Source: Bacteroides sp.
Lineage (GTDB): Bacteria; Bacteroidota; Bacteroidia; Bacteroidales; Bacteroidaceae
Reading direction: 5' to 3'
Length of the DNA stretch: 64,000 nucleotides
NCBI GenBank assembly: GCA_021203515.1
Contig: JAJQAY010000140.1
Location: 39,174-103,173 of the forward strand
Below are positions 52,804 to 63,314 of the stretch, in pieces. Under the pieces are notes generated by a model. That model did no database searches. It was given only the letters and a program-made list of their open reading frames with translations, and had not been told where the DNA came from. A program made the translations under genes and the position numbers. Within the stretch, counting starts at the first letter, position 1. Each line of letters starts with the position of its first letter.

Positions 52804-53165
52804 TCTCTTTTTTTCTGTTTCAACAGGCGAAGATAGTGTAAACTAAAAGCACAAACAAATTTATTTAAGTATTAGGTTTTAGGTAGCAGGTATTGGTTGC
52901 GCTTTGGTGCCAATCGTTCCCCACCGGGGAACACCGTGTTCCTCACCGGGGAACGACCCGTTCCTCACCGGGGAACCATTCGTTGCATTTCCCAGAGTCA
53001 AATTAGCACAAATGTGAATGACGATTGCACAAAATTACTAACCGAATAAACATTCCCCACTATAATAAAAAACATCAGCGTTCGCAGATATACGGGAAAA
53101 GCCGTAATTTAGCAATCGGAGAAGCTGTCTTTCCCCGAAAAATGATAACTATTAAAACTAATCAT
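52804..53165. other. Divergent intergenic region, 362 bases
   Basis: Between topB (leftward) and the sulfatase (rightward). It contains a fragment like half of the TTAGGTATT-type repeat (about 52866-52900, AGTATTAGG, TTTTAGG, TTGCGC) and the 22-base repeat at 52916-52981. No promoter is clear. Confidence 0.45.
52916..52981. repeat. 22-base tandem repeat with a hairpin in each unit, three copies
   Basis: Units begin at 52916, 52938 and 52960 and read GTTCCyCACCGGGGAAC plus five variable bases. In each unit GTTCC pairs with GGAAC; in the first the stem GTTCCCC/GGGGAAC is perfect with a 3-base loop. Lies upstream of the sulfatase gene. Confidence 0.85.
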
Positions 53166-54549
53166 ATGGTAAAACAAATCTCAATGAAGCAAATAGCCTG
53201 CCTATCCCTGCTGAGTTCATCTGCGGCATATGCTGCCGAACGTCCAAACATCATTTACATCTTTACCGACCAACACACGGCAACCGCCATGAGTTGTGCC
53301 GGAAACCCGGATGTGTATACCCCCCAATCTCGACCGACTGGCAGCTGCGGGCATCATGCTCCAAAACGCTTACTGCACCGCCCCACTCAGCGGCCCTTCG
53401 CGGGGAGCCATGTTTACAGGTCGCTTTCCGGATGCCGCGGGTCTGTCTGTCAACGGAGCTCCGATGCCCGATTCGCTCAAGACACAAACTCTGGAAACAT
53501 TGGTGAAAAATGCCGGATACGAATGTGCATACGGTGGCAAGTGGCACGTGCCCGAGCTCGATATTCCCGACAAGCAATACGGTTTCGACAATATCCATAA
53601 GCACAGTGACGACGGCCTTGCCGAAACATGCGTCGAATTCCTCTCGCGCAAGCACAACAAGCCTTTCTTCCTCGTAGCATCCTACGACAATCCGCACAAT
53701 GTCTGCGAATATGCCCGCAGCCAGAACCTGCCGTATGGCAACATCAACACCCCCGAAATACGCAATTGTCCGGGACTCCCCCCAAACTTTGCCAAGAACC
53801 CTTATGATGCCGACGTCATTGAGAACGAAAGGGCAAACAACTTCAACGTCTACCCCACCGCCTCTTTCACCCCCGAAGATTGGCGCATGTATCGATATAC
53901 CTATTATCGCCTGGTGGAGAAAGTAGACCGAGAGATAGGAAAAATTATCGACGCCATCGACCGGAACAATCTCTGGGAGAACACCGTTATCATCTTCTCC
54001 AGCGACCACGGCGACGGGATAGGCGCCCACCATTGGAACCAGAAATCCGCCTTGTATGAAGAGGTTGTCAATATCCCACTCATCGTAACCCTGCCCGGCA
54101 AGAAACATGCAGGCACCACCTTACCGCAACTCGTCAGCAACGTAGTTGACTTCTTTGCCACCATCTGCGACTGGACGGGTGCCAAGCTCCCCAAAGGCGC
54201 CGCCTGAAAGTCATTCCGCAAAGTAGCGGAAAGCGGTAATCCGCAGATTCCCCACCAGGATTACGTCATCACGGAAACACGCTTCGACGGCAGTAAGACG
54301 CGGGGCTGGGTAGTACGCACCGAACGTTACAAATATGTGCTCTACGACAAAGGAAGACATCGCGAACAACTCTTCGATATGCAGAACGACCGGGGTGAAA
54401 TGAGAAATCTGATGATGGAAAACGCCTACGAGCAAGTGGCACAACAGCATCGCGACATTCTAGAGAAATGGATGAATACTTATAAAGTACGGCCGACGCG
54501 CCCGAAGCTGCATGATGTGCCGGGAAAGGTACTCCCACTAATAATGTGA
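53166..54549 (+). pseudogene. Secreted S1 sulfatase (Ser-type), frameshift and in-frame stop
   Basis: Starts at 53166 (MVKQISMKQIACLSLLSSSA, signal peptide). Type I sulfatase features: metal-binding FTDQH (about 33-37) and the formylglycine motif SGPSR at about 75-79, with Ser as the residue to be oxidised; also GGKWHVPEL and FSSDHGDGIGAHHWNQKS. An extra C in a CCCCCC run near 53331 shifts the frame, and a TGA at 54205-54207 stops it before KSFRKVAESG; the tail continues in frame to 54549. Minus one base it is 461 codons. It would desulfate host or plant glycans in the periplasm. It is not next to a PUL or a sulfatase-maturating enzyme here. Confidence 0.82.
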
Positions 54550-54568
54550 TTTATAGCGGTATGGGCAT

Positions 54569-54631
54569 AAAAAAAGGAGTACCGCTGTACTCCAACCTTT
54601 GTTAACCTTAAATCTAATACTATGAAAAACA
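54569..54631 (-). ncRNA. Candidate small RNA with own promoter and terminator
   Basis: Read leftward, a perfect Bacteroides promoter (see 54637-54667) would start a transcript near 54631. About 38 bases later comes the hairpin GGAGTACAGCGGTACTCC (54576-54593) and a run of seven Ts (54569-54575), a good intrinsic terminator. No ribosome-binding region or conserved reading frame is evident on that strand. Bacteroides carry families of short multicopy small RNAs; membership of one is a guess. Confidence 0.6.
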
Positions 54632-54636
54632 CATTG

Positions 54637-54667
54637 CAAAGATACGGATAACTGAGAAATCCACAAA
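54637..54667 (-). promoter_or_regulatory. Promoter of the candidate small RNA
   Basis: Minus strand: TTTG (plus-strand 54664-54667), exactly 19 bases, then TATCTTTG (54637-54644). Both boxes and the spacing match the Bacteroides housekeeping consensus. Confidence 0.65.
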
Positions 54668-54707
54668 TTATCCAAGAAAAAAAGTATGTTTCATAACATA
54701 GATTAAG

Positions 54708-54746
54708 AAAAAGGGGCGGAACGCATTTGCAGTTCCGCCCCTTTTT
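54708..54746 (-). terminator. Bidirectional terminator after methylmalonyl-CoA mutase
   Basis: AAAAAGGGGCGGAAC (54708-54722), a 9-base loop, and GTTCCGCCCCTTTTT (54732-54746): a perfect 15-base inverted repeat with A- and T-runs on the outside. It starts 19 bases after the mutB stop. Confidence 0.9.
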
Positions 54747-54764
54747 AACATTTAACTGATTGGA

Positions 54765-56912
54765 TTATTCTTCATCCAACAAGATTTCGAGTATCTGGCA
54801 AGCTGCCTTCGCAACCGGAGTACCGGGGCCAAAGATAGCAGCTACACCTGCTTTGTAAAGGAAGTCATAGTCTTGTGCGGGGATTACACCACCGGCAATT
54901 ACTATGATGTCCTCACGTCCAAGTTTCTTGAGTTCTTCGATAATCTGCGGAACCAATGCCTTGTGTCCGGCAGCCAGTGAAGAAACACCCACTACATGAA
55001 CGTCGTTTTCTACTGCTTCGCGGGCTGCTTCGGCAGGAGTCTGGAACAACGGTCCCATATCCACGTCGAAACCACAGTCGGCATATCCGGTAGCAACTAC
55101 TTTGGCACCACGGTCGTGACCGTCCTGTCCCATTTTGGCAACCATGATACGGGGCTGACGTCCCTCTTTCTTCGCAAACTTATCACACAACTCACAAGCA
55201 CGCTTGAAGTCGCTGTCATTTTTACTTTCTGATGAATACACGCCTGATATAGTTCTGATTACTGCTTTATAACGTCCTACAATCTTTTCGCAAGCATACG
55301 AGATTTCACCCAACGTAGCGCGAACACGGGCAGCTTCCACTGCCAGTTCCAGCAAGTTACCCTTACCGGTCTTCACACACTCGGTAATGGCTTCCAGTGC
55401 CTTGTCCACTTCTGCCTGGTTACGCCCCTCTTTCAAACGCTTCAAGTTTTCGATTTGTTCCAGACGAACAGCCGTGTTATCAATCTCCAGAATGTCAATC
55501 GGAGCTTCTTTCTCCAAACGGTACTTGTTCACACCGACAATTGTCTGTGAACCACCGTCGATACGTGCCTGTGTACGTGCGGCAGCTTCTTCGATACGCA
55601 TCTTGGGAATACCGGTTTCGATGGCCTTTGCCATACCGCCTAGCTTTTCTACTTCCTGAATTAACTCCCATGCCTTGTGAGCCAGTTCGTTAGTCAAAGA
55701 CTCTACATAGTAAGAACCACCCCACGGGTCAACGTTCTTGCAGATGTAAGTTTCTTCCTGAATATAAATCTGTGTATTACGGGCAATACGTGCAGAGAAG
55801 TCTGTCGGCAATGCGATAGCCTCATCCAATGCATTGGTGTGCAAAGACTGGGTGTGTCCCAACGCAGCAGCCATTGCCTCGATACAAGTACGGCCTACGT
55901 TGTTGAACGGGTCTTGCTCGGTCAGTGACCATCCGGAAGTCTGGGAGTGCGTACGCAAAGCCAGTGACTTCGGGTTCTTCGGGTTGAACTGCTTCACAAT
56001 CTTAGCCCACAACATACGTGCGGCACGCATCTTGGCTATTTCCATGAAGTGGTTGGTACCGATAGCCCAAAAGAAAGACAAACGCGGAGCGAATGCGTCG
56101 ATATCGATACCTGCGGCTGTTCCGGCGCGGAGGTATTCCAAACCGTTGGCAAGCGTATAAGCCAACTCGATGTCTGCCGTAGCACCTGCTTCCTGCATGT
56201 GATAACCGGAGATAGAGATAGAGTTGAACTTCGGCATCTTCTGAGAAGTATATTCAAAAATGCCGGAGATAATCTTCATGGAGAATGCAGGCGGATAGAT
56301 ATAAGTGTTACGCACCATGAATTCCTTCAGGATGTCGTTCTGAATAGTACCTGCCATTTCTTCCAGCGTAGCACCTTGTTCCAAACCTGCATTGATGTAG
56401 AATGCCAGAATTGGAAGTACGGCACCGTTCATAGTCATGGACACGGACATCTTATTCAAAGGAATACCATCGAACAAAACCTTCATGTCCTCCAATGAAC
56501 AGATAGATACACCGGCTTTACCTACGTCGCCCACTACACGTTCGTGGTCGGGGTCGTAGCCGCGGTGCGTAGCCAAGTCGAATGCTACGGACAAGCCTTT
56601 CTGACCGGAAGCCAGGTTACGGCGATAGAATGCATTGGACTCTTCGGCCGTAGAGAAACCTGCGTACTGACGGATTGTCCAGGGACGCAACGTGTACATT
56701 ACCGAATAAGGACCACGCAGATAAGGAGGAATACCGGCAGCATAGTTGAGGTGTTCCATCCCTTCGAGGTCTTCTTTTGTATAAACAGGCTTCACTTCAA
56801 TGTGCTCCGGAGTTTTCCAGTCGGCTTTGATGTCGTTAGCCTTTTGCCACTCAGCACCATTAGCGGGTTGGAAAGCAGCATATATATCTAAGTTTTTAAA
56901 ATCTTTTCTCAT
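54765..56912 (-). CDS. mutB: Methylmalonyl-CoA mutase large subunit
   Basis: Catalytic subunit of the B12-dependent mutase that interconverts succinyl-CoA and methylmalonyl-CoA on the way to propionate. 715 residues: an N-terminal TIM barrel with [20 protein letters not shown] and [12 protein letters not shown], and a C-terminal cobalamin domain (from about 590) with [15 protein letters not shown], holding the DxHxxG motif that binds cobalt through His. It starts 1 base after the mutA stop, so the two subunits are coupled. Intact. Confidence 0.96.
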   Translation of the reverse strand: MRKDFKNLDIYAAFQPANGAEWQKANDIKADWKTPEHIEVKPVYTKEDLEGMEHLNYAAGIPPYLRGPYSVMYTLRPWTIRQYAGFSTAEESNAFYRRNLASGQKGLSVAFDLATHRGYDPDHERVVGDVGKAGVSICSLEDMKVLFDGIPLNKMSVSMTMNGAVLPILAFYINAGLEQGATLEEMAGTIQNDILKEFMVRNTYIYPPAFSMKIISGIFEYTSQKMPKFNSISISGYHMQEAGATADIELAYTLANGLEYLRAGTAAGIDIDAFAPRLSFFWAIGTNHFMEIAKMRAARMLWAKIVKQFNPKNPKSLALRTHSQTSGWSLTEQDPFNNVGRTCIEAMAAALGHTQSLHTNALDEAIALPTDFSARIARNTQIYIQEETYICKNVDPWGGSYYVESLTNELAHKAWELIQEVEKLGGMAKAIETGIPKMRIEEAAARTQARIDGGSQTIVGVNKYRLEKEAPIDILEIDNTAVRLEQIENLKRLKEGRNQAEVDKALEAITECVKTGKGNLLELAVEAARVRATLGEISYACEKIVGRYKAVIRTISGVYSSESKNDSDFKRACELCDKFAKKEGRQPRIMVAKMGQDGHDRGAKVVATGYADCGFDVDMGPLFQTPAEAAREAVENDVHVVGVSSLAAGHKALVPQIIEELKKLGREDIIVIAGGVIPAQDYDFLYKAGVAAIFGPGTPVAKAACQILEILLDEE

Positions 56913-56913
56913 C

Positions 56914-58812
56914 TTACTTCAAAAGTTTAGCGTTGAATTCCTTTAATATTTCGAGTACATTGACACGAACATGGATAAAGTTCTCGATACCGGCAGCTTT
57001 CAGCTCGCCCATGCAAGCAGGAGCACCGGCTACGATAAACATGGCACGACCATTCAGAGCCTTGAAAGCAGGAACGGCATATTCGGCATATTCATCATCA
57101 CTGGAACATAATACCACGATGTCGGCCTTGACAGCCATAGCAGCCTCTACACCTTCTTCCACTGTGGGGAAGCCGAGGTTGTCGATTACTTCATATCCGG
57201 CACAAGCCAGGAAGTTGCAAGAGTACTGTGCACGTGCCTGGCGCATAGCCAAGTTACCGATAGTCAGCATGAATGCTTTCGGGCGTTTGCCGGAAGTCTC
57301 CGTCTGGAGGCGCAAAGCTTCAAATTCGCTGGCAGCACGGTCGAAGTTCAAGGTAGGAACATCTTTTTCGCAAGTGTCGTGACCGCCACAGCAGCAAGTT
57401 GCTTCCAACGGCTTCTTTTCACCTGCCTTTTCGTTGAAGTTCGGGAACTGGTTGGTGCCCAGCAACACTTCGCGACGCTGAGCTACTGCTTTATGACGAG
57501 TCTTATTGCTTTCGTTGACAGCAGCCTGTACCTTGCCTGCCTTTACAGAAGCATAGAAACCACCTTCTTCTTCTACAGCAAGAAACAAATCCCAAGCTTG
57601 CTTGGCGATGGATACAGTCAAGTTTTCAATATAATAAGAACCGGCAGCCGGGTCAATCACCTTATCGAAGTGAGATTCTTCCTTCAACAGCAATTGCTGG
57701 TTGCGGGCCATACGTTCGGAGAATTCGTCGGGAGTAGTATAAGTCTTGTCGAACGGAGTAACCGTCATAGAGCCTACACCCGCCAAAGCTGCACTCATGG
57801 CTTCAGTTTGTGTACGCAGCAAGTTTACATGTGCATCAAACAAAGTCAGGTTAAAAGTAGACGTTTCAGCGTGTATCTTCATCTTGGCGGCACAACGACA
57901 TTCGTTGTTCGCTCCCTTGTTTTCGCAGTTGCGCAGACATTCCGGTGTATAGGAGGCTACGATGTTTGCCCACAACATGCGGGCAGCACGGAACTTCGCA
58001 ATTTCAAGGAAGTAATTGGAACTGATACCGAAGTTGAATTTGATATTCTTGGCTACCACAGCAGCGGGCAGTCCGGTATCGATCAACTGGTTCATATATT
58101 CATTTCCCCAAGCGAGGGCATAACCCAATTCCTGGAAGATATATGAACCGGCATTGTTCAATGTCAGGGCATTGACATTCAGCACACGGAACTTAGGAAG
58201 AGCAGCAGTAGCTTCAATCAAGGCCTTGGCAGTAGCTACCATGTCGCCTTTCTCCTTACCCTTAGCCAACATCTTGTTGAAGTAATCGTAGTTGATAGAA
58301 CCCTGCAACTTCGTAAGGTCATAATCTTTCTTCTGGAAGTAAGCAACCAAAAGTTCAGCCAACTCCGCTACATGTCCCTGACAAGTAGAGAAGTTCAGTT
58401 CCACGCATTCTGCGCAAATGTCTTTGAGCAAAGTTTCAATGTACTCTGCATTCAACTCTTTTGCCTTTACATGGAAAGAAAGTGAGTCAACGCCTTTGTT
58501 CAGGATGTCCAACGCCTTAGCATTGGCTTCTTTGGGATATTCCACCTTAATTTCCTGACGAACAAACCATTCGTTGTTATTCTTCTTAGTACCTCTGAGG
58601 TAAGGAAATTCACCGGGAAGAGCGTCTGTAGTTTTTAAACCTTCGAGGTCTTCCATGCGGTAGAAAGGTTTCACCTTAAATCCTTCGTTTGTCTTCCAAA
58701 CGAGTTTCTTCTCAAAGTCCGCACCTTTCAAGTCGGCGGTCACTTTCTCCATCCACTTTTCAGTGGAAACGGGAGAAAAATCCGAGAAGAGTTTTTCTTT
58801 ACTGTCTGCCAT
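56914..58812 (-). CDS. mutA: Methylmalonyl-CoA mutase small subunit
   Basis: 632 residues, same two-domain plan as MutB (barrel with [21 protein letters not shown]-terminal flavodoxin-like domain with [20 protein letters not shown]) but without the DxHxxG cobalt-binding motif, as expected for the non-catalytic partner. First gene of the mutA-mutB pair, with a candidate -7 box 61 bases before the start. A Cys-rich insert ([12 protein letters not shown], about 470) lies between the domains. Intact. Confidence 0.95.
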   Translation of the reverse strand: MADSKEKLFSDFSPVSTEKWMEKVTADLKGADFEKKLVWKTNEGFKVKPFYRMEDLEGLKTTDALPGEFPYLRGTKKNNNEWFVRQEIKVEYPKEANAKALDILNKGVDSLSFHVKAKELNAEYIETLLKDICAECVELNFSTCQGHVAELAELLVAYFQKKDYDLTKLQGSINYDYFNKMLAKGKEKGDMVATAKALIEATAALPKFRVLNVNALTLNNAGSYIFQELGYALAWGNEYMNQLIDTGLPAAVVAKNIKFNFGISSNYFLEIAKFRAARMLWANIVASYTPECLRNCENKGANNECRCAAKMKIHAETSTFNLTLFDAHVNLLRTQTEAMSAALAGVGSMTVTPFDKTYTTPDEFSERMARNQQLLLKEESHFDKVIDPAAGSYYIENLTVSIAKQAWDLFLAVEEEGGFYASVKAGKVQAAVNESNKTRHKAVAQRREVLLGTNQFPNFNEKAGEKKPLEATCCCGGHDTCEKDVPTLNFDRAASEFEALRLQTETSGKRPKAFMLTIGNLAMRQARAQYSCNFLACAGYEVIDNLGFPTVEEGVEAAMAVKADIVVLCSSDDEYAEYAVPAFKALNGRAMFIVAGAPACMGELKAAGIENFIHVRVNVLEILKEFNAKLLK

Positions 58813-58872
58813 AGTTTATTTAATTAAAATATAATAAGATGAATAGTATTCATTTGTCGCTTAAGAGACTTG

Positions 58873-58880
58873 CAAATATA
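58873..58880 (-). promoter_or_regulatory. Candidate -7 box of mutA-mutB
   Basis: TATATTTG on the minus strand is an exact TAnnTTTG match, 60 bases before the mutA ATG. The nearest TTTG upstream is 15 bases away, shorter than the usual 19-21. Confidence 0.45.
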
Positions 58881-59028
58881 CAGAAATACTTAAAACAAAT
58901 AGTTTTTTTAAGCAAAATTCGCATGTGAAAGCGACTTCCTGCTAAATGAACTGCTTCTTCTACAATAATAGAAGATTACCAAACTTTGCATGAAAAACAA
59001 GATTTGTAAGAAGAAAAACAATAAAACC

Positions 59029-59059
59029 TTTGGCACATCCTCTTTATTAAGTAATTTTG
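59029..59059 (+). promoter_or_regulatory. Promoter of the YidE-type transporter gene
   Basis: TTTG (59029-59032), exactly 19 bases, then TAATTTTG (59052-59059): full match to the Bacteroides consensus. The start codon is 38 bases after the -7 box. Confidence 0.7.
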
Positions 59060-59096
59060 CGCAAAATTTAGGAAATCGACATACAACAAGGTAATT

Positions 59097-60758
59097 ATGG
59101 ATTGGTTAGAAAGTCTTTTATGGGACCCTGCATCGGTCGCCCACATCGTTTGCTTGTACGCATTTGTTATCTCTGTGGGTGTATTGCTAGGCAAGATTAA
59201 ATTCTTCGGGGTATCGTTAGGGGTGACATTTGTACTCTTTGCGGGCATCCTGATGGGACATTTTGGTTTTACAGGCGAAACTCATATACTGCACTTCATC
59301 CGTGAGTTTGGCTTGATTTTATTTGTATTCTGCATCGGCTTGCAGATAGGGCCGTCATTCTTCTCTTCTTTCAAAAAAGGGGGAATGACATTGAACATGC
59401 TTGCCGTAGGCATCGTGGCACTGAATATCGTGGTAGCGTTGAGCATCTATTATATAGATGGCAATATAGAGCTTCCGATGATAATAGGTGTGCTCTATGG
59501 TGCCGTGACCAACACCCCAGGTTTGGGTGCCGCGCAGGAAGCGCTGAACCAATTGAATTATACGGGTGATCCCATTGCATTTGGCTATGCCTGCGCTTAT
59601 CCGCTTGGTGTGATCGGCATCATCGGCTCGATAATTGCAATACGGTACATTTGCCGCGTAAACCTGAAAAAGGAAGAGAAAGAACTCAATACTCAGGGGG
59701 CGGACATGAAACATATGCCGCATATGTTGCACTTGGAAGTACGCAATGAGGCTATCAACGGAAAGAAACTACTCCAGGTGAAGGATTTCCTGGGACGTCC
59801 GTTCGTATGTTCACGTATCCGTCACGAAGGGCACGTAAGCATTCCCAACCAGGATACCGTATTCTATACCGGCGACCAGTTATTCATCGTATGTTCCGAA
59901 GAAGATGCCGAAGCTGTAACGGCCTTTATCGGCAAAGAGATACAAGTGGACTGGGAGAAGCAGGATACGCCGATGGTTTCCCGTCGTATTCTGGTTACTA
60001 AATCCGAAATCAACGGAAAGAAATTAGGAAGTATGCATTTCCGGAACATGTATGGTGTAAATGTAACACGCATCAACCGTTCGGGTATGGACTTGTTTGC
60101 CGACCCGAACCTCATTCTTCAGGTGGGCGACCGCGTCATGGTGGTAGGCCAACAAGATGCAGTGGAGCGCGTAGCCGGTGTGCTGGGCAACCAATTGAAA
60201 CGTCTGGATACCCCGAACATCGTCACCATCTTTGTCGGTATCTTCCTCGGTATTCTGTTAGGCAGTCTTCCTATTGCATTTCCGGGTACGCCTACACCGG
60301 TAAAGCTAGGTTTGGCAGGTGGTCCGCTGGTAGTGGCCATCCTTATCGGACGTTTCGGGCACAAACTGCATTTAGTAACATACACCACGATGAGTGCCAA
60401 TCTGATGCTACGCGAAATCGGTATCGTGCTATTCCTTGCCAGTGTGGGCATTGAGGCGGGTGAACATTTCGTGCAGACTGTAGTAGATGGCAACGGACTG
60501 CTGTACGTGGGCTACGGTTTCCTTATTACGGTCATCCCTTTGCTGATTATCGGCATAATTGCCCGTTTCTATTGCAAAGTAAACTACTTCACCCTGATGG
60601 GACTGATTGCCGGTAGTAATACCGACCCGCCGGCATTGGCCTATTCCAATCAGACATCGGGCAACGATGCACCGGCAGTAGGTTATTCTACGGTTTATCC
60701 GTTAACGATGTTCCTACGTATTCTGGCAGGGCAAATGGTACTATTAGCCATGATGTAG
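59097..60758 (+). CDS. YidE/AspT-family putative transporter
   Basis: 553 residues. Two membrane halves (about 10-185 and 375-553), each with the AspT-type domain, flank two RCK_C (TrkA-C) regulatory domains (about 205-285: [20 protein letters not shown]; about 290-370: [20 protein letters not shown]). Signature pieces: [17 protein letters not shown] [33 protein letters not shown] and [13 protein letters not shown]. The AspT member of the family exchanges aspartate and alanine; the substrate of the YidE branch is not established. Single gene with its own promoter and a strong terminator. Intact. Confidence 0.88.
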   Translation: MDWLESLLWDPASVAHIVCLYAFVISVGVLLGKIKFFGVSLGVTFVLFAGILMGHFGFTGETHILHFIREFGLILFVFCIGLQIGPSFFSSFKKGGMTLNMLAVGIVALNIVVALSIYYIDGNIELPMIIGVLYGAVTNTPGLGAAQEALNQLNYTGDPIAFGYACAYPLGVIGIIGSIIAIRYICRVNLKKEEKELNTQGADMKHMPHMLHLEVRNEAINGKKLLQVKDFLGRPFVCSRIRHEGHVSIPNQDTVFYTGDQLFIVCSEEDAEAVTAFIGKEIQVDWEKQDTPMVSRRILVTKSEINGKKLGSMHFRNMYGVNVTRINRSGMDLFADPNLILQVGDRVMVVGQQDAVERVAGVLGNQLKRLDTPNIVTIFVGIFLGILLGSLPIAFPGTPTPVKLGLAGGPLVVAILIGRFGHKLHLVTYTTMSANLMLREIGIVLFLASVGIEAGEHFVQTVVDGNGLLYVGYGFLITVIPLLIIGIIARFYCKVNYFTLMGLIAGSNTDPPALAYSNQTSGNDAPAVGYSTVYPLTMFLRILAGQMVLLAMM

Positions 60759-60770
60759 TTCTATATACAT

Positions 60771-60833
60771 AAATAAATCCGGGCGGTCATTTACTGTTTT
60801 TCTATTTCAGTAAATGGCCGCCCGGATTTATTT
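60771..60833. terminator. Strong bidirectional terminator between convergent genes
   Basis: The left arm 60771-60796 and right arm 60808-60833 are 26-base reverse complements with a single mismatch, AT-rich at the base and GC-rich inside (CCGGGCGG). It sits between the transporter and the kinase-like gene and gives A- and T-rich flanks on both strands. Confidence 0.9.
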
Positions 60834-60851
60834 TAGTCGTAACTTATATAT

Positions 60852-61481
60852 CTAAATCTTCAATTTCTTCCTGACGAACTCCTCTATATAACCAACCGTT
60901 TCGTCAATACCCAACACGGAAGAGTCTATGCAAAGATGATAAGTAACGGCAGCTCCCCAAGTTTTGTAGCTATAGTAATTGTAATACTCCGAACGTCTCT
61001 TATCCGCCCTATTCATTTTTTCTTCCGCTTCTTCTTTCGATATGGAATGCAGATGGCGCAAGCGTTCAATACGGTCTTCACGCGACGAAGAGATAAAGAT
61101 ATTGATGCTACGAGGATGTTCCCGAAGGATGTAGTCGGCACACCGGCCTACAAACAAACAAGACTTCTCGGAGGCTAATTTCCATATTACGTCACTCTGC
61201 ACCTTGAAGAGTGCATCGTTACTCAGGCAGTTCGTCGTGGGCAGAGCCCCGTCACTAATAAAAGGGAATCGCATCCCAAACAAACCTCCGATAATCCCTT
61301 GTGAGGCTTTCTCGTCTGCTTTCTCAAAAAACTCCCTGCAAAGCCCACTCTCCTCTGAAGCCAGATTAATCAACTCCTTATCGTAAAAGTCGATACCCAG
61401 CCGGACAGCCAGTTTCTCTCCTATTTCCCGTCCGCCGCTTCCCAACTGACGGCCTATATTCACAACGTATTTTTCATCCAT
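60852..61481 (-). CDS. Cytidylate kinase-like family protein
   Basis: 209 residues of the cytidylate kinase-like (Cytidylate_kin2) family. The phosphate-binding loop is GRQLGSGGREIGEKLA (10-25); CLFVGRCADYIL and the lid-like FISSSREDRIERL follow. A proper cmk gene usually exists elsewhere in such genomes, so the substrate is uncertain. Single gene on the minus strand, intact. Confidence 0.85.
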   Translation of the reverse strand: MDEKYVVNIGRQLGSGGREIGEKLAVRLGIDFYDKELINLASEESGLCREFFEKADEKASQGIIGGLFGMRFPFISDGALPTTNCLSNDALFKVQSDVIWKLASEKSCLFVGRCADYILREHPRSINIFISSSREDRIERLRHLHSISKEEAEEKMNRADKRRSEYYNYYSYKTWGAAVTYHLCIDSSVLGIDETVGYIEEFVRKKLKI

Positions 61482-62043
61482 AGCTTCAATCTTATTGGTT
61501 TACTGCTAGCAAAAATAAGGATTTACCCGAACTCACAGGTATTTTTCTCGGAAAAGTTATTTGTCCAACAGTTATTTTCCGTATTTTGAGATTATAGTCA
61601 GACTAATCTATACAAAATGGCGAGAAATAGAATTCGCATCATTTTCTACAGTCTGTTCTGAAAAAGAATATAACACTAGCCCTATGAAGCATCAAAAAAT
61701 CGTGAAACATCAAGAAGAAACACACCCCTTCACGGGTGGAATTATCGCCTAAAATTCCGTCCTATAAAGGCAGAATAATTCTTTCTGCTTTTACAGTGCA
61801 TTTTTTCGTTGCCCCTCCTTTTTTTTACTCTTCCGCCCCCAGAATGGCGTCTCGCGGCACCTCAAAATGCAGAAAAGGACAAAATGCAACAAATTCGGGA
61901 CAAAATGCAATAGTTTCCTGTATTATTAATCTCATATTTGCATCAGTCGCCAAGCCATTGACCCGAAAAATTTGAGTACTAACCTTGCCCTCCGGAGAGA
62001 CACCGAAGAGTATAAACAAAAAAAGCGATATGAAGAGAAAAAA
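61482..62043. other. Intergenic, 562 bases
   Basis: Divergent region between the kinase-like gene and the fimbrillin gene. A loose 21-base direct repeat (GGACAAAATGCAA at 61877 and 61898) is present. Base composition changes sharply after about 62050, where the DNA becomes GC-rich. No gene seen. Confidence 0.45.
61877..61918. repeat. 21-base direct repeat, two loose copies
   Basis: GGACAAAATGCAA occurs at 61877 and again 21 bases later at 61898; a partial CAAAATGCA precedes it at about 61863. A weak member of the 21-22 base repeats in this window. Confidence 0.45.
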
Positions 62044-63259
62044 ATGATTACTTCTATGCCGACAGCCCGGCTGATGCAGACAGAGCTACCGAAGCTCGCT
62101 GCTTTTGTACTGACTCTTGCCCTTGCCGCTTGTGCATCGGATAGATTTGACGGAAACAGCCCGGACGGAGCCAATGAGAACATCCCCTCACCATCGGCAT
62201 CCTTACCATCGGAGATGGGCAAGAGTCTCCCGATACACGTCTTGATGCCCGTCCTGATGACAACTCCCGCCCCGTCACCCGCCTCGCCACCACAAGCGAT
62301 GACGCTTGGGAAGACGGAGACTGCATCCGCGTCAGTACCACAACAAAGACGCAGACCGCGCTCACAGCGACCTATATATATAAGGTGGCAGGAGGCAACG
62401 GCACTTGGCAGCAAATCGATGCCGCCGGAGATACGTACCCGCTCTACATCGAGGACGTCGACCCGAAAGGAACCATCACCATCGAGACCTACGGAGGAAG
62501 CACTGCGTATGATGCCGCTACCGATTATGCTGACCAGAGCGATGCTGCTTCCGGAAGCAGTAATCCCGGAAGCAGCAACCCCGGCAGCAGCAACCCCGGA
62601 AGCAGCAGCCCCGGAAGCAGCCCCGCCACCCCGGCGCCCGATACTGCCTCAACAACCACCTCCTCTGCCCCGCCGCTACGCTGCACATCGCCGACGGTGC
62701 AGGTTTCCGCCGCGGACAGATTACCGGAATACTCAGCCACCAGCGCGTCAGCCTCGTGGTGAATGTGCTGACGGGAGACAGGCTGATAGATGCCGGAAAA
62801 GCGCAAATGATATTCGTCGGGGCAGGAGCATGCGGAGCCACGACACAGGATATCAATGCCTGGAATGCAGGGCTTACTCCCGCCGGAAGCGTCGGCACTG
62901 CCAATCCCGCCGGGAAGGCGTACCTCAGTTTCCGGGCCTTCGTGATGCCGGGAAACGTGCCGGGGGTACAAGAAGTAGTGACCCGCAGCAGCGCAATCAC
63001 CGTCCCCGACCACCCCCTGCTGGGCTATTTCGTGTACAGTACCCGCGCCACCGACGGCAGCATCCTGCCCGGAACCGGTCGCCTGCCCATCTACTACAGC
63101 GTGACGCCGTCGGCTCCCGGGCAGCCCGCGCAGATATCCGCCGAAGCACGGCTCACCATCACCGCGGACTTCACCGACGTACACGAAATCATCGCCACCG
63201 CCACCCTCGGCCCTTGGGAGGAGACGGACTTAGGAGAGTTCGGCACCGAGGAGCCATAG
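62044..63259 (+). pseudogene. Fimbrillin-family lipoprotein with GSSNP repeats, two frameshifts
   Basis: I start it at the ATG at 62044 (MITSMPTARLMQTELPKLAA); the lipobox is ALAACASD. After repair the mature part reads IPLTIGILTIGDGQESPDTR and WEDGDCIRVS, typical of fimbrillin-like proteins, followed by a spacer of GSSNP units (62553-62624) and a C-terminal domain with GFRRGQITGILSHQRVSLVV. Missing C bases near 62189 and 62672 break the frame; adding them gives 406 codons. The GC content is clearly above the rest of the window. Likely a surface or fimbrial protein. Confidence 0.7.
62553..62624 (+). repeat. 15-base coding repeat (GSSNP)
   Basis: Near-identical GGAAGCAGCAACCCC units encode GSSNP, GSSNP, GSSNP, GSSSP, GSSP inside the fimbrillin gene. 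It forms a low-complexity linker between the two folded parts and could vary in copy number. Confidence 0.8.
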
Positions 63260-63314
63260 CCCGGAAGGAACAAGCCGAAGAACAATTACCAGAACTAACA
63301 AAACATAGAATGAT

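Noticed and set aside
23686..54207. Stop-codon recoding or selenocysteine
   Set aside because: All three stop codons occur among the five sites, there is no Cys/Sec context or SECIS-like structure, and other genes use all stops normally.
54615..54645. A short plus-strand peptide gene starting at the ATG at 54622 (MKNTLQRYG)
   Set aside because: Nine codons only, and the strand signals (promoter, hairpin, T-run) all point to transcription in the other direction.
61561..61752. A 63-codon plus-strand frame
   Set aside because: AT-rich, no ribosome or promoter signal, no family resemblance.
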